Part shown: one piece after another, positions 42,680 to 50,385 of the stretch
Numbering within the stretch: position 1 is the first letter of the stretch
Layout of the letters: each line of letters begins with the position of its first letter
Origin: CAZVVT01 sp964630595
Lineage (GTDB): Bacteria; Chlamydiota; Chlamydiia; Chlamydiales; VFKH01
NCBI GenBank assembly: GCA_964630595.1
Contig: CAZVVT010000002.1
Span: 62,001 to 126,000 of the forward strand
Length of the DNA: 64,000 bases
Direction of reading: 5' to 3'
Made by a program: the position numbers and the translations under genes
The notes under the pieces: generated by a model
Seen by the model: the letters and a program-made list of their open reading frames with translations, nothing else
The model's database searches: none
Told to the model about the DNA's origin: nothing

Positions 42680-42764
42680 CGGAAGAGGTAGGATTCGAAC
42701 CCACGGTCCCTTGCAGGACTTCTGTTTTCAAGACAGATGCAATAGGCCACTCTGCCACTCTTCC
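42680..42764 (-). tRNA. tRNA-Ser, anticodon UGA
   Basis: An 85-base class II tRNA with the same acceptor (GGAAGAG/CTCTTCC, discriminator G). The anticodon stem TCTGT/ACAGA encloses the loop CTTGAAA, giving anticodon UGA for UCA and UCG. The T-arm is GGTTCGAATCC. CCA is not encoded. It lies 41 bases upstream of the other tRNA-Ser on the same strand and 60 bases after pheS. Confidence 0.93.
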
Positions 42765-42824
42765 AAATGGACCTTCAGCGGCGAGAAGTATAACTTTGAG
42801 GAAGCCTTGCGGTCAACTCAGGTT

Positions 42825-43838
42825 TTACGGGAACTGGTGGAGGAATTGGAGGTTGTTCTGGGTGAAGAGGCGGATGTCGGGGATGCCGTGCAGAAGCATA
42901 ACGAGACGCTCGATGCCCATGCCGAAGGCGTAGCCGGAATATTCTTCAGGATCGATGCCGCCATTTCGGAGCACTTGAGGGTGGACAAGGCCGGCGCCGC
43001 AGACTTCGAGCCAGCCACTCTGCTTGCAGACAGCGCAGCCCGAGCCCTTGCAGAGCAGGCAGGTGGCGTCGATTTCAAGGCCGGGTTCGACGAAGGGAAA
43101 GTAGCTGGGACGAAAGCGCAGCTCGACATCGCCCAAAAGACGTCGATAAAAGGTCTGCATCGTAGAGATGAGGTCGACGAGGGTGACGTTTTTGTCGATA
43201 TAGAGACCATCAATTTGGTGGAAGAAGACGTGGCTGCGCGCAGAGATCTCTTCGTTGCGAAAGCATTTGCCGGGACAGACGATGCGGATGGGCGGCTTTG
43301 CTTTTTCCATCGCACGCAGCTGAATGCTCGTGTTATGCGTGCGCAAGAGGAGCTCGTCGGTGACCCAGAAGGTATCCTGCATGTCGCGGGCAGGATGGTC
43401 AGGGGGATAGTTCAGCCCCTCAAAGTTGTAGTAATCGCTTTCTAAGTCGGGAGCAAGCTGGACAGCAAATCCCATCTCTTCAAAAACAGTCGTGGCACGG
43501 TCGAGAGTGGCTAGAACAGGGTGGCGATGACCAGCAAAGAGTTGTCTGCCGGGCAGGGTCAGGTCGATCTTTTCTTTTTCTAAACGGACGTTCAGTTCTT
43601 GAGAAGAGACTTCGAGCTTGCGCGCTTCAATCTGCTCTTCAACAAACTGCTTCAAAGTGTTGATCTGCTGGCCAAGCACTTTTTTTTGGTCCGCCGGCGC
43701 TTCGCGCAAAGCAGCCATGAGCCCTTGGATGGTGCCCTTGCGGCCCAGCCACTGAATGTGCAGTGCTTCTAAATCTTTAAGAGAAGATGCGGCAGCAATT
43801 TGCGCTGCTGCCTGCATTTGTTGCGCATGCACATCCAT
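42825..43838 (-). CDS. pheS: phenylalanyl-tRNA synthetase alpha subunit
   Basis: A 337-residue class II PheRS alpha subunit. An N-terminal coiled coil (about 1-90) contains the WLGRKGTIQGLM motif. The catalytic core includes HPVLATLDRATTVFEEMGF, HNTSIQLRAME, HQIDGLYIDKN, RFRPSYFPFVEPGLEID and the motif 3 sequence GYAFGMGIERLVMLLHGIPDIR. pheT is not adjacent. It follows rplT with a 15-base gap in the infC-rpmI-rplT-pheS cluster, as in Chlamydia. Confidence 0.96.
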   Translation of the reverse strand: MDVHAQQMQAAAQIAAASSLKDLEALHIQWLGRKGTIQGLMAALREAPADQKKVLGQQINTLKQFVEEQIEARKLEVSSQELNVRLEKEKIDLTLPGRQLFAGHRHPVLATLDRATTVFEEMGFAVQLAPDLESDYYNFEGLNYPPDHPARDMQDTFWVTDELLLRTHNTSIQLRAMEKAKPPIRIVCPGKCFRNEEISARSHVFFHQIDGLYIDKNVTLVDLISTMQTFYRRLLGDVELRFRPSYFPFVEPGLEIDATCLLCKGSGCAVCKQSGWLEVCGAGLVHPQVLRNGGIDPEEYSGYAFGMGIERLVMLLHGIPDIRLFTQNNLQFLHQFP

Positions 43839-43853
43839 CGATGTAGATACTAA

Positions 43854-44207
43854 CTAGAGTGCGGATTTAGCGCAGTTGCTAACGGCTGCAAACCCTTGAG
43901 GGTCGCGGATCGCCATTTCAGCCAACACCTTACGGTTCAGCTTGCAACCAGCTTTTGCCAGACCATCGATCAAACGGCTATAGGAAAGACCGTTGATCTT
44001 GGCAGCAACACCAACACGCGTAATCCAGAGAGAACGGAAATCGCCCTTCTTCTTGCGGCGGTGCATCGTGCTGTAGGCCATCGCCTTCATCACAGCATCG
44101 GAAGCCTGTTTTACGTGGTTCTTACGATCGCCCCAAAAACCTTTGGCACGACTTAAGATACGCTTTCTACGCCTTCTAGAGGCAGGTGCATTCGTTACAC
44201 GGACCAT
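43854..44207 (-). CDS. rplT: 50S ribosomal protein L20
   Basis: A 117-residue bL20 with the conserved RRRKRILSRAKGFWGDRKN start, RRKKKGDFRSLWITRVGVAAKINGLSYSRLIDGLAKA and RKVLAEMAIRDPQGFAAV. L20 usually also represses the infC-rpmI-rplT operon, but I did not identify an operator. Confidence 0.97.
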   Translation of the reverse strand: MVRVTNAPASRRRRKRILSRAKGFWGDRKNHVKQASDAVMKAMAYSTMHRRKKKGDFRSLWITRVGVAAKINGLSYSRLIDGLAKAGCKLNRKVLAEMAIRDPQGFAAVSNCAKSAL

Positions 44208-44221
44208 TTATCAATCTTCCT

Positions 44222-44416
44222 CTAAACGATGATCATTCGCTTGTATTTCGCAGCAAATGTAGCATCCACTTGAGCCGGACTGGCCAAATGACGTTTACGT
44301 TTGCCCGACTTTTTTGTCAGAATGTGGCGTCGGCCAGGACGTTGACGCTTCAGTTTTCCTGATGCAGTCACCTTAAACCTAGCAGCCACGGCCTTACGGG
44401 TCTTCATTTTAGGCAT
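44222..44416 (-). CDS. rpmI: 50S ribosomal protein L35
   Basis: A 64-residue bL35 beginning MPKMKTRKAVAARFKVTASGKLKRQRPGRRHIL (first 20: MPKMKTRKAVAARFKVTASG), very basic and of normal length. It lies between infC and rplT, the standard order. Confidence 0.97.
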   Translation of the reverse strand: MPKMKTRKAVAARFKVTASGKLKRQRPGRRHILTKKSGKRKRHLASPAQVDATFAAKYKRMIIV

Positions 44417-44467
44417 GAATTAATCCTCAAATCGACGATGGATAGTACATCATACAAGTAGTTAACC

Positions 44468-44980
44468 TCAAGCCGTTTTTCGTTTGCTTGAAGGAGCCAG
44501 CACAGCAGTCATGCTTCGACCCATTAATTTTGCAGGGGTTTCCACGGCAGCAATGTCTTGCACGCCATCAACCACCCTCTTCATGACGGCCGTACCCAAT
44601 TCCGTGTGCGCCATCTCGCGACCGCGGAAAGTACAGGTCAACTTCACCTTGTTTCCCTCGAGGAGAAACTTCTTCATCTGCTTGGCTTTGGTGTCCAGGT
44701 CATGGTCGGAAATGTTCGGTTTTACCTTGATTTCCTTCACTTTGATCTGGTGTTGGGCCTTTTTACCCTCTTTTTCGCGCTTCGTCTGATCGTAGCGGAA
44801 CTTACCCCAGTTGATGATCTTGCAGACCGGCGGATCGCAGTTGGCGACCACTTCGACCAGATCCAGCCCCTCTGACTCTGCTCGCGTTAGGGCTTCACGC
44901 GTAGGTACTACGCCTACTTGGGAACCATCGCTGCCAATCAATCGCACGCGCGGGGCCCTTATCTCTCTATTGACTCTCAA
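44468..44980 (-). CDS. infC: translation initiation factor IF-3
   Basis: A 170-residue IF-3. The N-domain begins VNREIRAPRVRLIGSDGSQVG, with DPPVCKIINWGKFRYDQTKREKE leading into the linker and C-domain (KEIKVKPNISDHDLDTKAKQ, KVKLTCTFRGREMAH). The only in-frame start is TTG at 44980, with AGGA nine bases upstream. Non-AUG starts on infC let IF-3 limit its own synthesis in other bacteria, and this looks like the same device. Confidence 0.95.
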   Translation of the reverse strand: MRVNREIRAPRVRLIGSDGSQVGVVPTREALTRAESEGLDLVEVVANCDPPVCKIINWGKFRYDQTKREKEGKKAQHQIKVKEIKVKPNISDHDLDTKAKQMKKFLLEGNKVKLTCTFRGREMAHTELGTAVMKRVVDGVQDIAAVETPAKLMGRSMTAVLAPSSKRKTA

Positions 44981-45014
44981 GTGGTTTTTTCCTCGGTTGA
45001 GTTCAGAAAACGAA

Positions 45015-45938
45015 TCATTCTACTGGATTTGTGTGCGAGTTTTCAAGAGCCAGTGCAAGGGCCCGTGCCGGAGAGTGCATAAGACTGGCCCATCCCAGCC
45101 CACTTTGCACCATCGGCCAGGACCTGCCCAAGTAGTCCTTTTCAGCCCCTAAGGCACTCATTGTCAACGGAGCAGGCCAGGCAATGTCGCAATCCAAAGG
45201 GGCCCCTAAAAGGCCGTCCGGACCAGCGGCAAAGCCCTTAATCGAGGGAAGGCAGTAGCCCTTAGCGGGAAGCCCTGGGTTCTTTTTGAGCCAGGCTGCC
45301 GCTTCCGCCGGTGAGGCAAAAGGGGGTAGACTTACCCTTTGGTACCCCTGAGCGGCCCAGAACTGCCCCACACGGTCCAGAATCTTCGTAGCTGCAACAA
45401 TGCCCTTCTCTAGCCAAATAACCTGGCCACCGACGACCTGAATCAGCCCCTTTTCTTGGGCAAGAGTCCAGCTATCGTGGCGTGCACGCTCATTCCAGCG
45501 CTTCATAAAGCCTTTGAGCTCATCCTTAGAGGCAAAAGAGGCCCCCGTCAGACGGCCATTTTTGATCTCCAGCAGCTTTACATAGCCGCACTCTCCGGGC
45601 GTGCCAGGCACCACCTTCTCCCCTATTTTGACCATTTCAACCAGAGTTTGGGGATGGTGGCGCAAGGTTTCGGCAAGCAGACGCTGCTTTTGTGACTTGA
45701 CCAGCTCGGCGGCATTCTCCCTCATCATCGTCATCGGATAGAGATCGGGTTTTTCAGAAAGAAAGTGTTCGAGATGATGAGAAAGGGGCTCCAGGCTATA
45801 CTCGTCGAGCTTTTCCCTTAAGACAAAGTCGATCGTAAAGCCGAAGGGCTCCGCGCGAATTTCGGTCAATTGCGCCTGGGGAAAGACGCTCAAAAAACTG
45901 CAGGCTGCAAGAGCGGCCGCGGCTTGGGTGGAATGCAT
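45015..45938 (-). CDS. threonyl-tRNA synthetase-derived protein lacking the catalytic core
   Basis: A 307-residue protein. The middle part follows ThrRS closely in order. MTMMRENAAELVKSQKQRLL matches the start of the second editing-side region. GASFASKDELKGFMKRWNERARHDSWTLAQEKGLI matches GTAWADKKALNAYLQRLEEA...DHRKIGKQLDL. VIWLEKGIVAATKILDRVGQFWAAQGYQRVSLPP matches motif 1. The editing-domain HxxxH appears as HHLEH near residue 55. Class II motifs 2 and 3 are absent. The gene lies directly upstream of infC, where thrS lies in many bacteria. The frame is intact, so a new role or slow decay are both possible. Confidence 0.6.
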   Translation of the reverse strand: MHSTQAAAALAACSFLSVFPQAQLTEIRAEPFGFTIDFVLREKLDEYSLEPLSHHLEHFLSEKPDLYPMTMMRENAAELVKSQKQRLLAETLRHHPQTLVEMVKIGEKVVPGTPGECGYVKLLEIKNGRLTGASFASKDELKGFMKRWNERARHDSWTLAQEKGLIQVVGGQVIWLEKGIVAATKILDRVGQFWAAQGYQRVSLPPFASPAEAAAWLKKNPGLPAKGYCLPSIKGFAAGPDGLLGAPLDCDIAWPAPLTMSALGAEKDYLGRSWPMVQSGLGWASLMHSPARALALALENSHTNPVE

Positions 45939-45939
45939 T

Positions 45940-46013
45940 TGGGATGTAGCTGACTCGAACAGCTGACCTCCACGATGTCAACGTGGCGCTCTAACCAACT
46001 GAGCTAACACCCC
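45940..46013 (-). tRNA. tRNA-Val, anticodon GAC
   Basis: A 74-base tRNA. The acceptor GGGGTGT pairs with ACATCCC, with one G-U pair, and the discriminator is A. The D-arm is TAGCTCAGTTGGTTAGAGC. The anticodon stem CCACG/CGTGG holds the loop TTGACAT, giving anticodon GAC. The T-arm is GCTGTTCGAGTCAGC. CCA is not encoded. It lies just upstream of the ThrRS-like gene on the same strand. Confidence 0.95.
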
Positions 46014-46042
46014 GAGAAGGAAGAGACAGGATACCGTAGCGG

Positions 46043-46585
46043 ATGAATTGGATGCAGCCAAAAAATTTTCTCCACACCCTTGCACACCTGCTCTGGAAAG
46101 AGGTTCTTGAGACAGGCGACATCGCCATCGACGCCACTTGCGGCAATGGACATGACACTCTAGCACTGATCGAAATGGGGGCCTCAGTCATTGCACTGGA
46201 TGTGCAGCCCGCCGCCCTTGATGCAACGCGCGCCCGCGTGAGGCAGCGCGCGCAGCTGCTGCTTCAATCTCACGAAACCCTGCCCTGCAGGGCAAAGCTC
46301 GTCGTCTATAATTTGGGCTACTTGCCCGGTAGCGACAAACAGCTGACAACAAGAGTGGAAACAACGCTGAAAAGCCTGCAAGATGCGATGAAGAAGGCGC
46401 AATACATCAGTGTGATGGCCTATCCGGGGCATGCTGAAGGCCTACGCGAATTAGAGGCTATCGTTGCTTTCTGTGCGACGCAAAAAGAGTGGCTGGTGTC
46501 GATGCATACACTGGTGAATCGCGTACAAGCACCGCAGTTGCTATTTCTTCAGAAGAATATCGAGAGTGGCCCCTGGAGTCATTGA
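46043..46585 (+). CDS. mnmM: YtqB/MnmM-like tRNA methyltransferase
   Basis: A 180-residue class I methyltransferase. Motif I is AIDATCGNGHDTLAL, followed by VIALDVQPAALDATR. VVYNLGYLPGSDKQLTTRVETTL is the hallmark of the YtqB family, which methylates nm5s2U to mnm5s2U in tRNA wobble positions. YISVMAYPGHAEGLREL is also conserved. The end overlaps the PHP gene by 45 bases on the opposite strand. Confidence 0.85.
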   Translation: MNWMQPKNFLHTLAHLLWKEVLETGDIAIDATCGNGHDTLALIEMGASVIALDVQPAALDATRARVRQRAQLLLQSHETLPCRAKLVVYNLGYLPGSDKQLTTRVETTLKSLQDAMKKAQYISVMAYPGHAEGLRELEAIVAFCATQKEWLVSMHTLVNRVQAPQLLFLQKNIESGPWSH

Positions 46586-47320
46586 AGAGCCGAGTCGGTA
46601 CTGCTTGATATCCCCGTGATAATCTGAGCCGCCCGTCACAAAAAGACCGTGCGCGTCAGCAAGCTGCAACCACGCTCGCGCCTGCTTTGCGGGAAAGTGC
46701 GCGTAGTAAGCTTCTATGCCATCAAAGGGCTCTTGGAGCAGTTCGTGAACAAGCGCCTGATCTCGGATGAGATGGGGATGAGCAATGACGGCAAAGCCGC
46801 CCACTTCGTGAAGGACCTCTATGACTTCGCGCACATCAGGGCGCTCTCCCGCTGCAAAGGCAGGTTTACCGTCGCCCAGAAATAGATCAAACGCTTCTTG
46901 AACCGAGCGCACCACGCCCTGCTTAATCAACATCTTTGCAATGTGAGGCCTTCCAATAGAGCCAATTTTCTCTTCGAGCTCTTCAATGGCAATGCCCATT
47001 TCACGCAAGTTGTGCAAAATCCGCTCATTGCGCGCTGTTCTGCGAAGGTTTTGTTCGACACAAAACTCTTTGAGAACGGGATCGAAAGGGTCAAAAGAGT
47101 ACCCCAGGATATGTACAGAGACACTATTTCGTTGTGCTGAAAACTCAATGCCAGGAATCAGTTGAATGGCGGGCTCAACGAGCATCTCGTACGCCTTCAC
47201 CGTATCGTGATCGGTGATGGAGAGCACATCCAAACCTGCTGCAATCGCTGCTTCCACGAGCTCTTGCGGGCTTAGCGTTCCATCTGAGCACGTAGTGTGG
47301 GTATGTAAATCAGCCTTCAA
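46541..47320 (-). CDS. PHP-domain phosphoesterase (RNase AM / YciV-like)
   Basis: A 259-residue PHP protein. Metal-binding motifs are DLHTHTTCSDGTL (4-16), SITDHDTV, AVIAHPHLI and GGSDYHGD. The arrangement matches the YciV/TrpH family, which removes 5' nucleotides from RNA or dephosphorylates 3',5'-bisphosphonucleosides. A subtle difference between these cannot be read from the sequence. Its start overlaps the murB stop by 4 bases. Confidence 0.88.
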   Translation of the reverse strand: MKADLHTHTTCSDGTLSPQELVEAAIAAGLDVLSITDHDTVKAYEMLVEPAIQLIPGIEFSAQRNSVSVHILGYSFDPFDPVLKEFCVEQNLRRTARNERILHNLREMGIAIEELEEKIGSIGRPHIAKMLIKQGVVRSVQEAFDLFLGDGKPAFAAGERPDVREVIEVLHEVGGFAVIAHPHLIRDQALVHELLQEPFDGIEAYYAHFPAKQARAWLQLADAHGLFVTGGSDYHGDIKQYRLGSSMTPGATLDILLKK

Positions 47321-48159
47321 TGTCTTCTGATTTCCTCTTCGAGTTCTACTTGGAATTGTTGGTGGACTCGCTCTTTGACAACTTCAATCAACGCCTCGAC
47401 ATCAGCTGCCTTTGCGCCGCCGCGGTTGATCATGAAATTAGCGTGGATCGAAGAGACCTGCGCACCGCCTTGTGCAAACCCTTTCAGCCCCGACTGCTCA
47501 ATCATCGCCGCTGCAGAAATGCACCCCTCCGGATTGCGGAAGATACATCCAATCGAGGGCTCGGTGAGGGGTTGTGTAGCTTGTCGTTTCTTGATGATGT
47601 TGATTTGGCGACGACGCGCCTCTTCGTCCGGCGTGAGAACAAAGGTTGCGCTCAAAATGATGTTTTGGCTGCCCTGGAAGGGACTTTTTCGGTAGGCAAA
47701 CCCCTCTGGTTTCCCTTCCCGCAACTTTCCCTCTTCATCCAGCCACTCTACCCGCGTTAAACAGCCCGCTGTCTCCTGTCCATTGGCTCCCGCATTCATA
47801 AAGATTGCCCCGCCCACGCTGGCCGGGATGCCGCTGGCAAACTCCAAACCCGCCAAACCACTGCGCGCAGTCTTCGTGCCCAAATAGGCAAAGCTGGCCC
47901 CCGCACCCACGTGCGCTGTGTTTTCCTTGATGTCGATGAAGTCCAGCTTGTTGATGATCACCAGACCGGGAAAGCCGTGGTCGGGAAAGAGGCTGTTGGA
48001 GCCGCGCCCAACCAATAAGATCGGCAACCCCTTTTTTCTCGCCCAGGAGACTAACTCGATGATCTCTTCGACCGTAGTCGCTTCCGCGATAAAGCGCGCT
48101 GGACCACCAATTTGGAATGTGCTGTAACCGGAAAGGTTTCTTCCCTCAAGAATCTGCAT
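47317..48159 (-). CDS. murB: UDP-N-acetylenolpyruvoylglucosamine reductase MurB
   Basis: A 280-residue MurB that makes UDP-MurNAc in peptidoglycan synthesis. The FAD-binding region contains STFQIGGPARF, LLVGRGSNSLF, GLEFASGIPASVGGAIFMNAGANG and YRKSPFQG. The proton-donor position is C205 in IGCIFRNP; many MurBs have Ser in GSFFKNP. It overlaps nusB by 14 bases. The presence of murB fits the modest peptidoglycan made by chlamydiae. Confidence 0.95.
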   Translation of the reverse strand: MQILEGRNLSGYSTFQIGGPARFIAEATTVEEIIELVSWARKKGLPILLVGRGSNSLFPDHGFPGLVIINKLDFIDIKENTAHVGAGASFAYLGTKTARSGLAGLEFASGIPASVGGAIFMNAGANGQETAGCLTRVEWLDEEGKLREGKPEGFAYRKSPFQGSQNIILSATFVLTPDEEARRRQINIIKKRQATQPLTEPSIGCIFRNPEGCISAAAMIEQSGLKGFAQGGAQVSSIHANFMINRGGAKAADVEALIEVVKERVHQQFQVELEEEIRRH

Positions 48160-48553
48160 GCAACATTTGGTCTAACACAGCGTTGACAAACTGTGAAGCC
48201 TCCTTTGTAGCCAATTTTCTGGTGAGACGAATCGCCTCAGAAACGGCTACTTTGGGAGGAACCTCCTTAGACCCGAGCATAATCTCGTAGACCGCCAGAC
48301 GCAAGATCTGTAGTTCGGTCTTTTGGATGCGGTCGAGGGCAAAGGATTGTGAGAGCTGCGTTAGTTTCGCATCGAGCTCATCTTTTTTCGCCCAAATCAG
48401 CTCTGCGGTTTCTACAGCAGCTGCAATGTTGGCGCGAGTTGTCTTGAACTGCTCCATCAAAAGCGCGGTGAATTCAGGGCCAATTCCGCCTACGTCCAAC
48501 GCATAGAGCGCATCAATGATAATTTCGCGCGTTTTCTGCTTTGGAAGGGCCAT
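48146..48553 (-). CDS. nusB: transcription antitermination factor NusB
   Basis: A 135-residue all-helical NusB with the conserved REIIIDALYALD start, LAVYEIMLGSKEVPPKVAVSEAIRLTRKLATKEASQFVNAVLD end and normal length. It binds boxA RNA with S10. nusB-murB adjacency matches Chlamydia. Confidence 0.95.
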   Translation of the reverse strand: MALPKQKTREIIIDALYALDVGGIGPEFTALLMEQFKTTRANIAAAVETAELIWAKKDELDAKLTQLSQSFALDRIQKTELQILRLAVYEIMLGSKEVPPKVAVSEAIRLTRKLATKEASQFVNAVLDQMLHADS

Positions 48554-48610
48554 GGTAAATCATCTGTTGCGGATTTTAAAGAGCTCGTACAGTATATCAC
48601 ACCTATTAAA

Positions 48611-49342
48611 ATGTCGGGTTGGGAAAATTCAAGCGCTTGGTACGACCGCTTAGTCGGCGACGAGGGCCACTACTATCATGTGCACGTTGTGCTCCCAGGA
48701 GTGCTCCGCCTTTTGCAGCTAAAAGCCGGCCAACGCTTGGTGGATGTGGCGTGCGGACAAGGTGTGCTTGCGAAGGCTTTGCGGCCTGAGATCGATTATG
48801 TAGGCCTGGATGCCGCCCCCTCCTTGATCAAAGCCGCAAAGAAGGCCCAACCCAAAAGAGAGTTTCTCGTTCAAGATGTTTCGAAACCGTGGAAGGTCGA
48901 GGGTACGTTCCAGGCAGGTGCGTGCATTTTGGCCCTGCAGAATATTGAGCACGCCAAAGAGATGCTGCTCGAGGCGGGCCGGCACATTGAGGGCCGCTTT
49001 GTCATTGTGCTCAACCACCCCTACTACCGCATTCCGCGCCAGTCCATGTGGGGCATGGACAACAAGCTGCAATACCGCCGCGTGAATCGCTACATGACAC
49101 CCATGGCTATCCCCATTCAAAACCAGGGCGAGACTACCGTCTCTTATCACACCTCTTTGAGCACACTAACGCAGTGGGCGAAAGAGGCCGGCTTTGTCAT
49201 CGAAGTCATTGAGGAGTGGTGCTCTCCTAAAAAGAGCACGGGGCACTACGCTGCTGCGGAAAACAGAGCACGCGAAGAGTTTCCCCTCTTCATGACCTTA
49301 GTGCTATCAAAAGAAAAGTTGAATTTGCGACCGATTGCATGA
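48611..49342 (+). CDS. class I SAM-dependent methyltransferase
   Basis: A 243-residue methyltransferase. Motif I is LVDVACGQGVLAKAL, then VGLDAAPSLIKAAKK, and the post-motif ILALQNIEHAKEMLLEAGRHI corresponds to motifs IV-V. It resembles ubiquinone- or generic small-molecule methyltransferases; the substrate is not evident. Its stop overlaps the start of the following exonuclease-like gene (ATGA). Confidence 0.85.
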   Translation: MSGWENSSAWYDRLVGDEGHYYHVHVVLPGVLRLLQLKAGQRLVDVACGQGVLAKALRPEIDYVGLDAAPSLIKAAKKAQPKREFLVQDVSKPWKVEGTFQAGACILALQNIEHAKEMLLEAGRHIEGRFVIVLNHPYYRIPRQSMWGMDNKLQYRRVNRYMTPMAIPIQNQGETTVSYHTSLSTLTQWAKEAGFVIEVIEEWCSPKKSTGHYAAAENRAREEFPLFMTLVLSKEKLNLRPIA

Positions 49343-49953
49343 TAAGGTCCGAATTTATGCTCGGAATTTTCCTCGATCTGGAGACAACTGGTCTCAATGC
49401 CAACCGTCATCGCACAGTAGAGATTGCATTTACCGTGGTCGATTTAGAAAATGGTGAAATCAGGGCCTCTTTCGACTCCGTGGTTTGGCAACCGCCTCAT
49501 GTTTGGCAGCAAGCTGATCCCGATAGCCTCCTCATTAACGGTTTTACCTACGAACGTGTGCTTACGGGACGACCCGAAGAGGAAATTGCTCGAGAGATCA
49601 TCGAAATTTTTGAGGGCCTACAGATCAGGCGCGGGCAAGCGGTCTTCATCTGTCAAAACCCCTCTTTTGATCGCATGTTTTTCCAGCAGATCATCGATGT
49701 CGATGAGCAAGAAAGGCGCAACTGGCCCTACCACTGGCTCGATTTTGCTTCGATGTACTGGGCGCTGCACACAAAAGGTGCGATTCACGAAGTGTTCACA
49801 CCCGAAAAAGAGTTTTCTTTATCGAAAAATGCAATCGCCTTGCGATTAGGGTTGCCCGAAGAATCTACTCCTCATCGCGCTATAGGCGGCGTAGAGCACC
49901 TGCTGGCTTGCTATAAGGCTGCGATTGGTTTTCCCGTTTTGGTCCGGCGCTAG
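49339..49953 (+). CDS. DEDDh exonuclease-like protein (DnaQ fold)
   Basis: A 204-residue protein of the DnaQ/RNase T superfamily. D13 and E15 lie in IFLDLETTG. D111 lies in CQNPSFDRMF. H179 lies in HRAIGGVEH. The fourth acidic residue, normally five positions after this His, is G184; a glutamate is at 186. It may have reduced or no nuclease activity, or use the shifted acid. Start at 49339 overlaps the upstream stop; the ATG at 49357 is an alternative. It overlaps the next gene by 4 bases. Confidence 0.75.
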   Translation: MIRSEFMLGIFLDLETTGLNANRHRTVEIAFTVVDLENGEIRASFDSVVWQPPHVWQQADPDSLLINGFTYERVLTGRPEEEIAREIIEIFEGLQIRRGQAVFICQNPSFDRMFFQQIIDVDEQERRNWPYHWLDFASMYWALHTKGAIHEVFTPEKEFSLSKNAIALRLGLPEESTPHRAIGGVEHLLACYKAAIGFPVLVRR

Positions 49954-50384
49954 ACGCGGTCGTCGTAACTTTTGTTCTCTAACTTGTGGATATCGAGAAT
50001 GGAATCGATGAGAGCTGCGTGCCCCTCCTCCACCTCTAACCACGGTTGAAGCAATAGCCGCGTGCTTGGGTTGTCTTCAAGGCCCTTGTAGGACCGCAAA
50101 AACACCGCTTGCACCGGAGCAAAGGCTCTTTTCTTGATTGCCTCTTTTAAAAGAGGAGAGAGCTTCTGCACTAATGCCGGCTGTCTAGAATCACCAGCAG
50201 CCTCTTTAAGAACAGCCAATGCTGCAGTGGCCACCCTCACTGTGCTTGCATTCGGGTTAAAGGTTTTTACAATAGCACGCCACAAACGCCCCAGAAAGCC
50301 GGTGCCAAAGGTGCGCCAGGTGAGTTGACCGTGATCCAGAACGAGGTCGGTACCGCTTCCTTGTAAAATGGTATCGATGTTCAT
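49950..50384 (-). CDS. hypothetical protein downstream of cydB
   Basis: A 144-residue protein that I do not recognise. It is mostly helical (STVRVATAALAVLKEAAGD..., KAIKKRAFAPVQAVFLRSYKGLED), with no signal peptide or membrane segment and a charged tail. The start lies one base after the cydB stop, so it is probably the last gene of the cydA-cydB transcript. Its role in oxidase assembly, if any, is unknown. Confidence 0.6.
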   Translation of the reverse strand: MNIDTILQGSGTDLVLDHGQLTWRTFGTGFLGRLWRAIVKTFNPNASTVRVATAALAVLKEAAGDSRQPALVQKLSPLLKEAIKKRAFAPVQAVFLRSYKGLEDNPSTRLLLQPWLEVEEGHAALIDSILDIHKLENKSYDDRV

Positions 50385-50385
50385 G

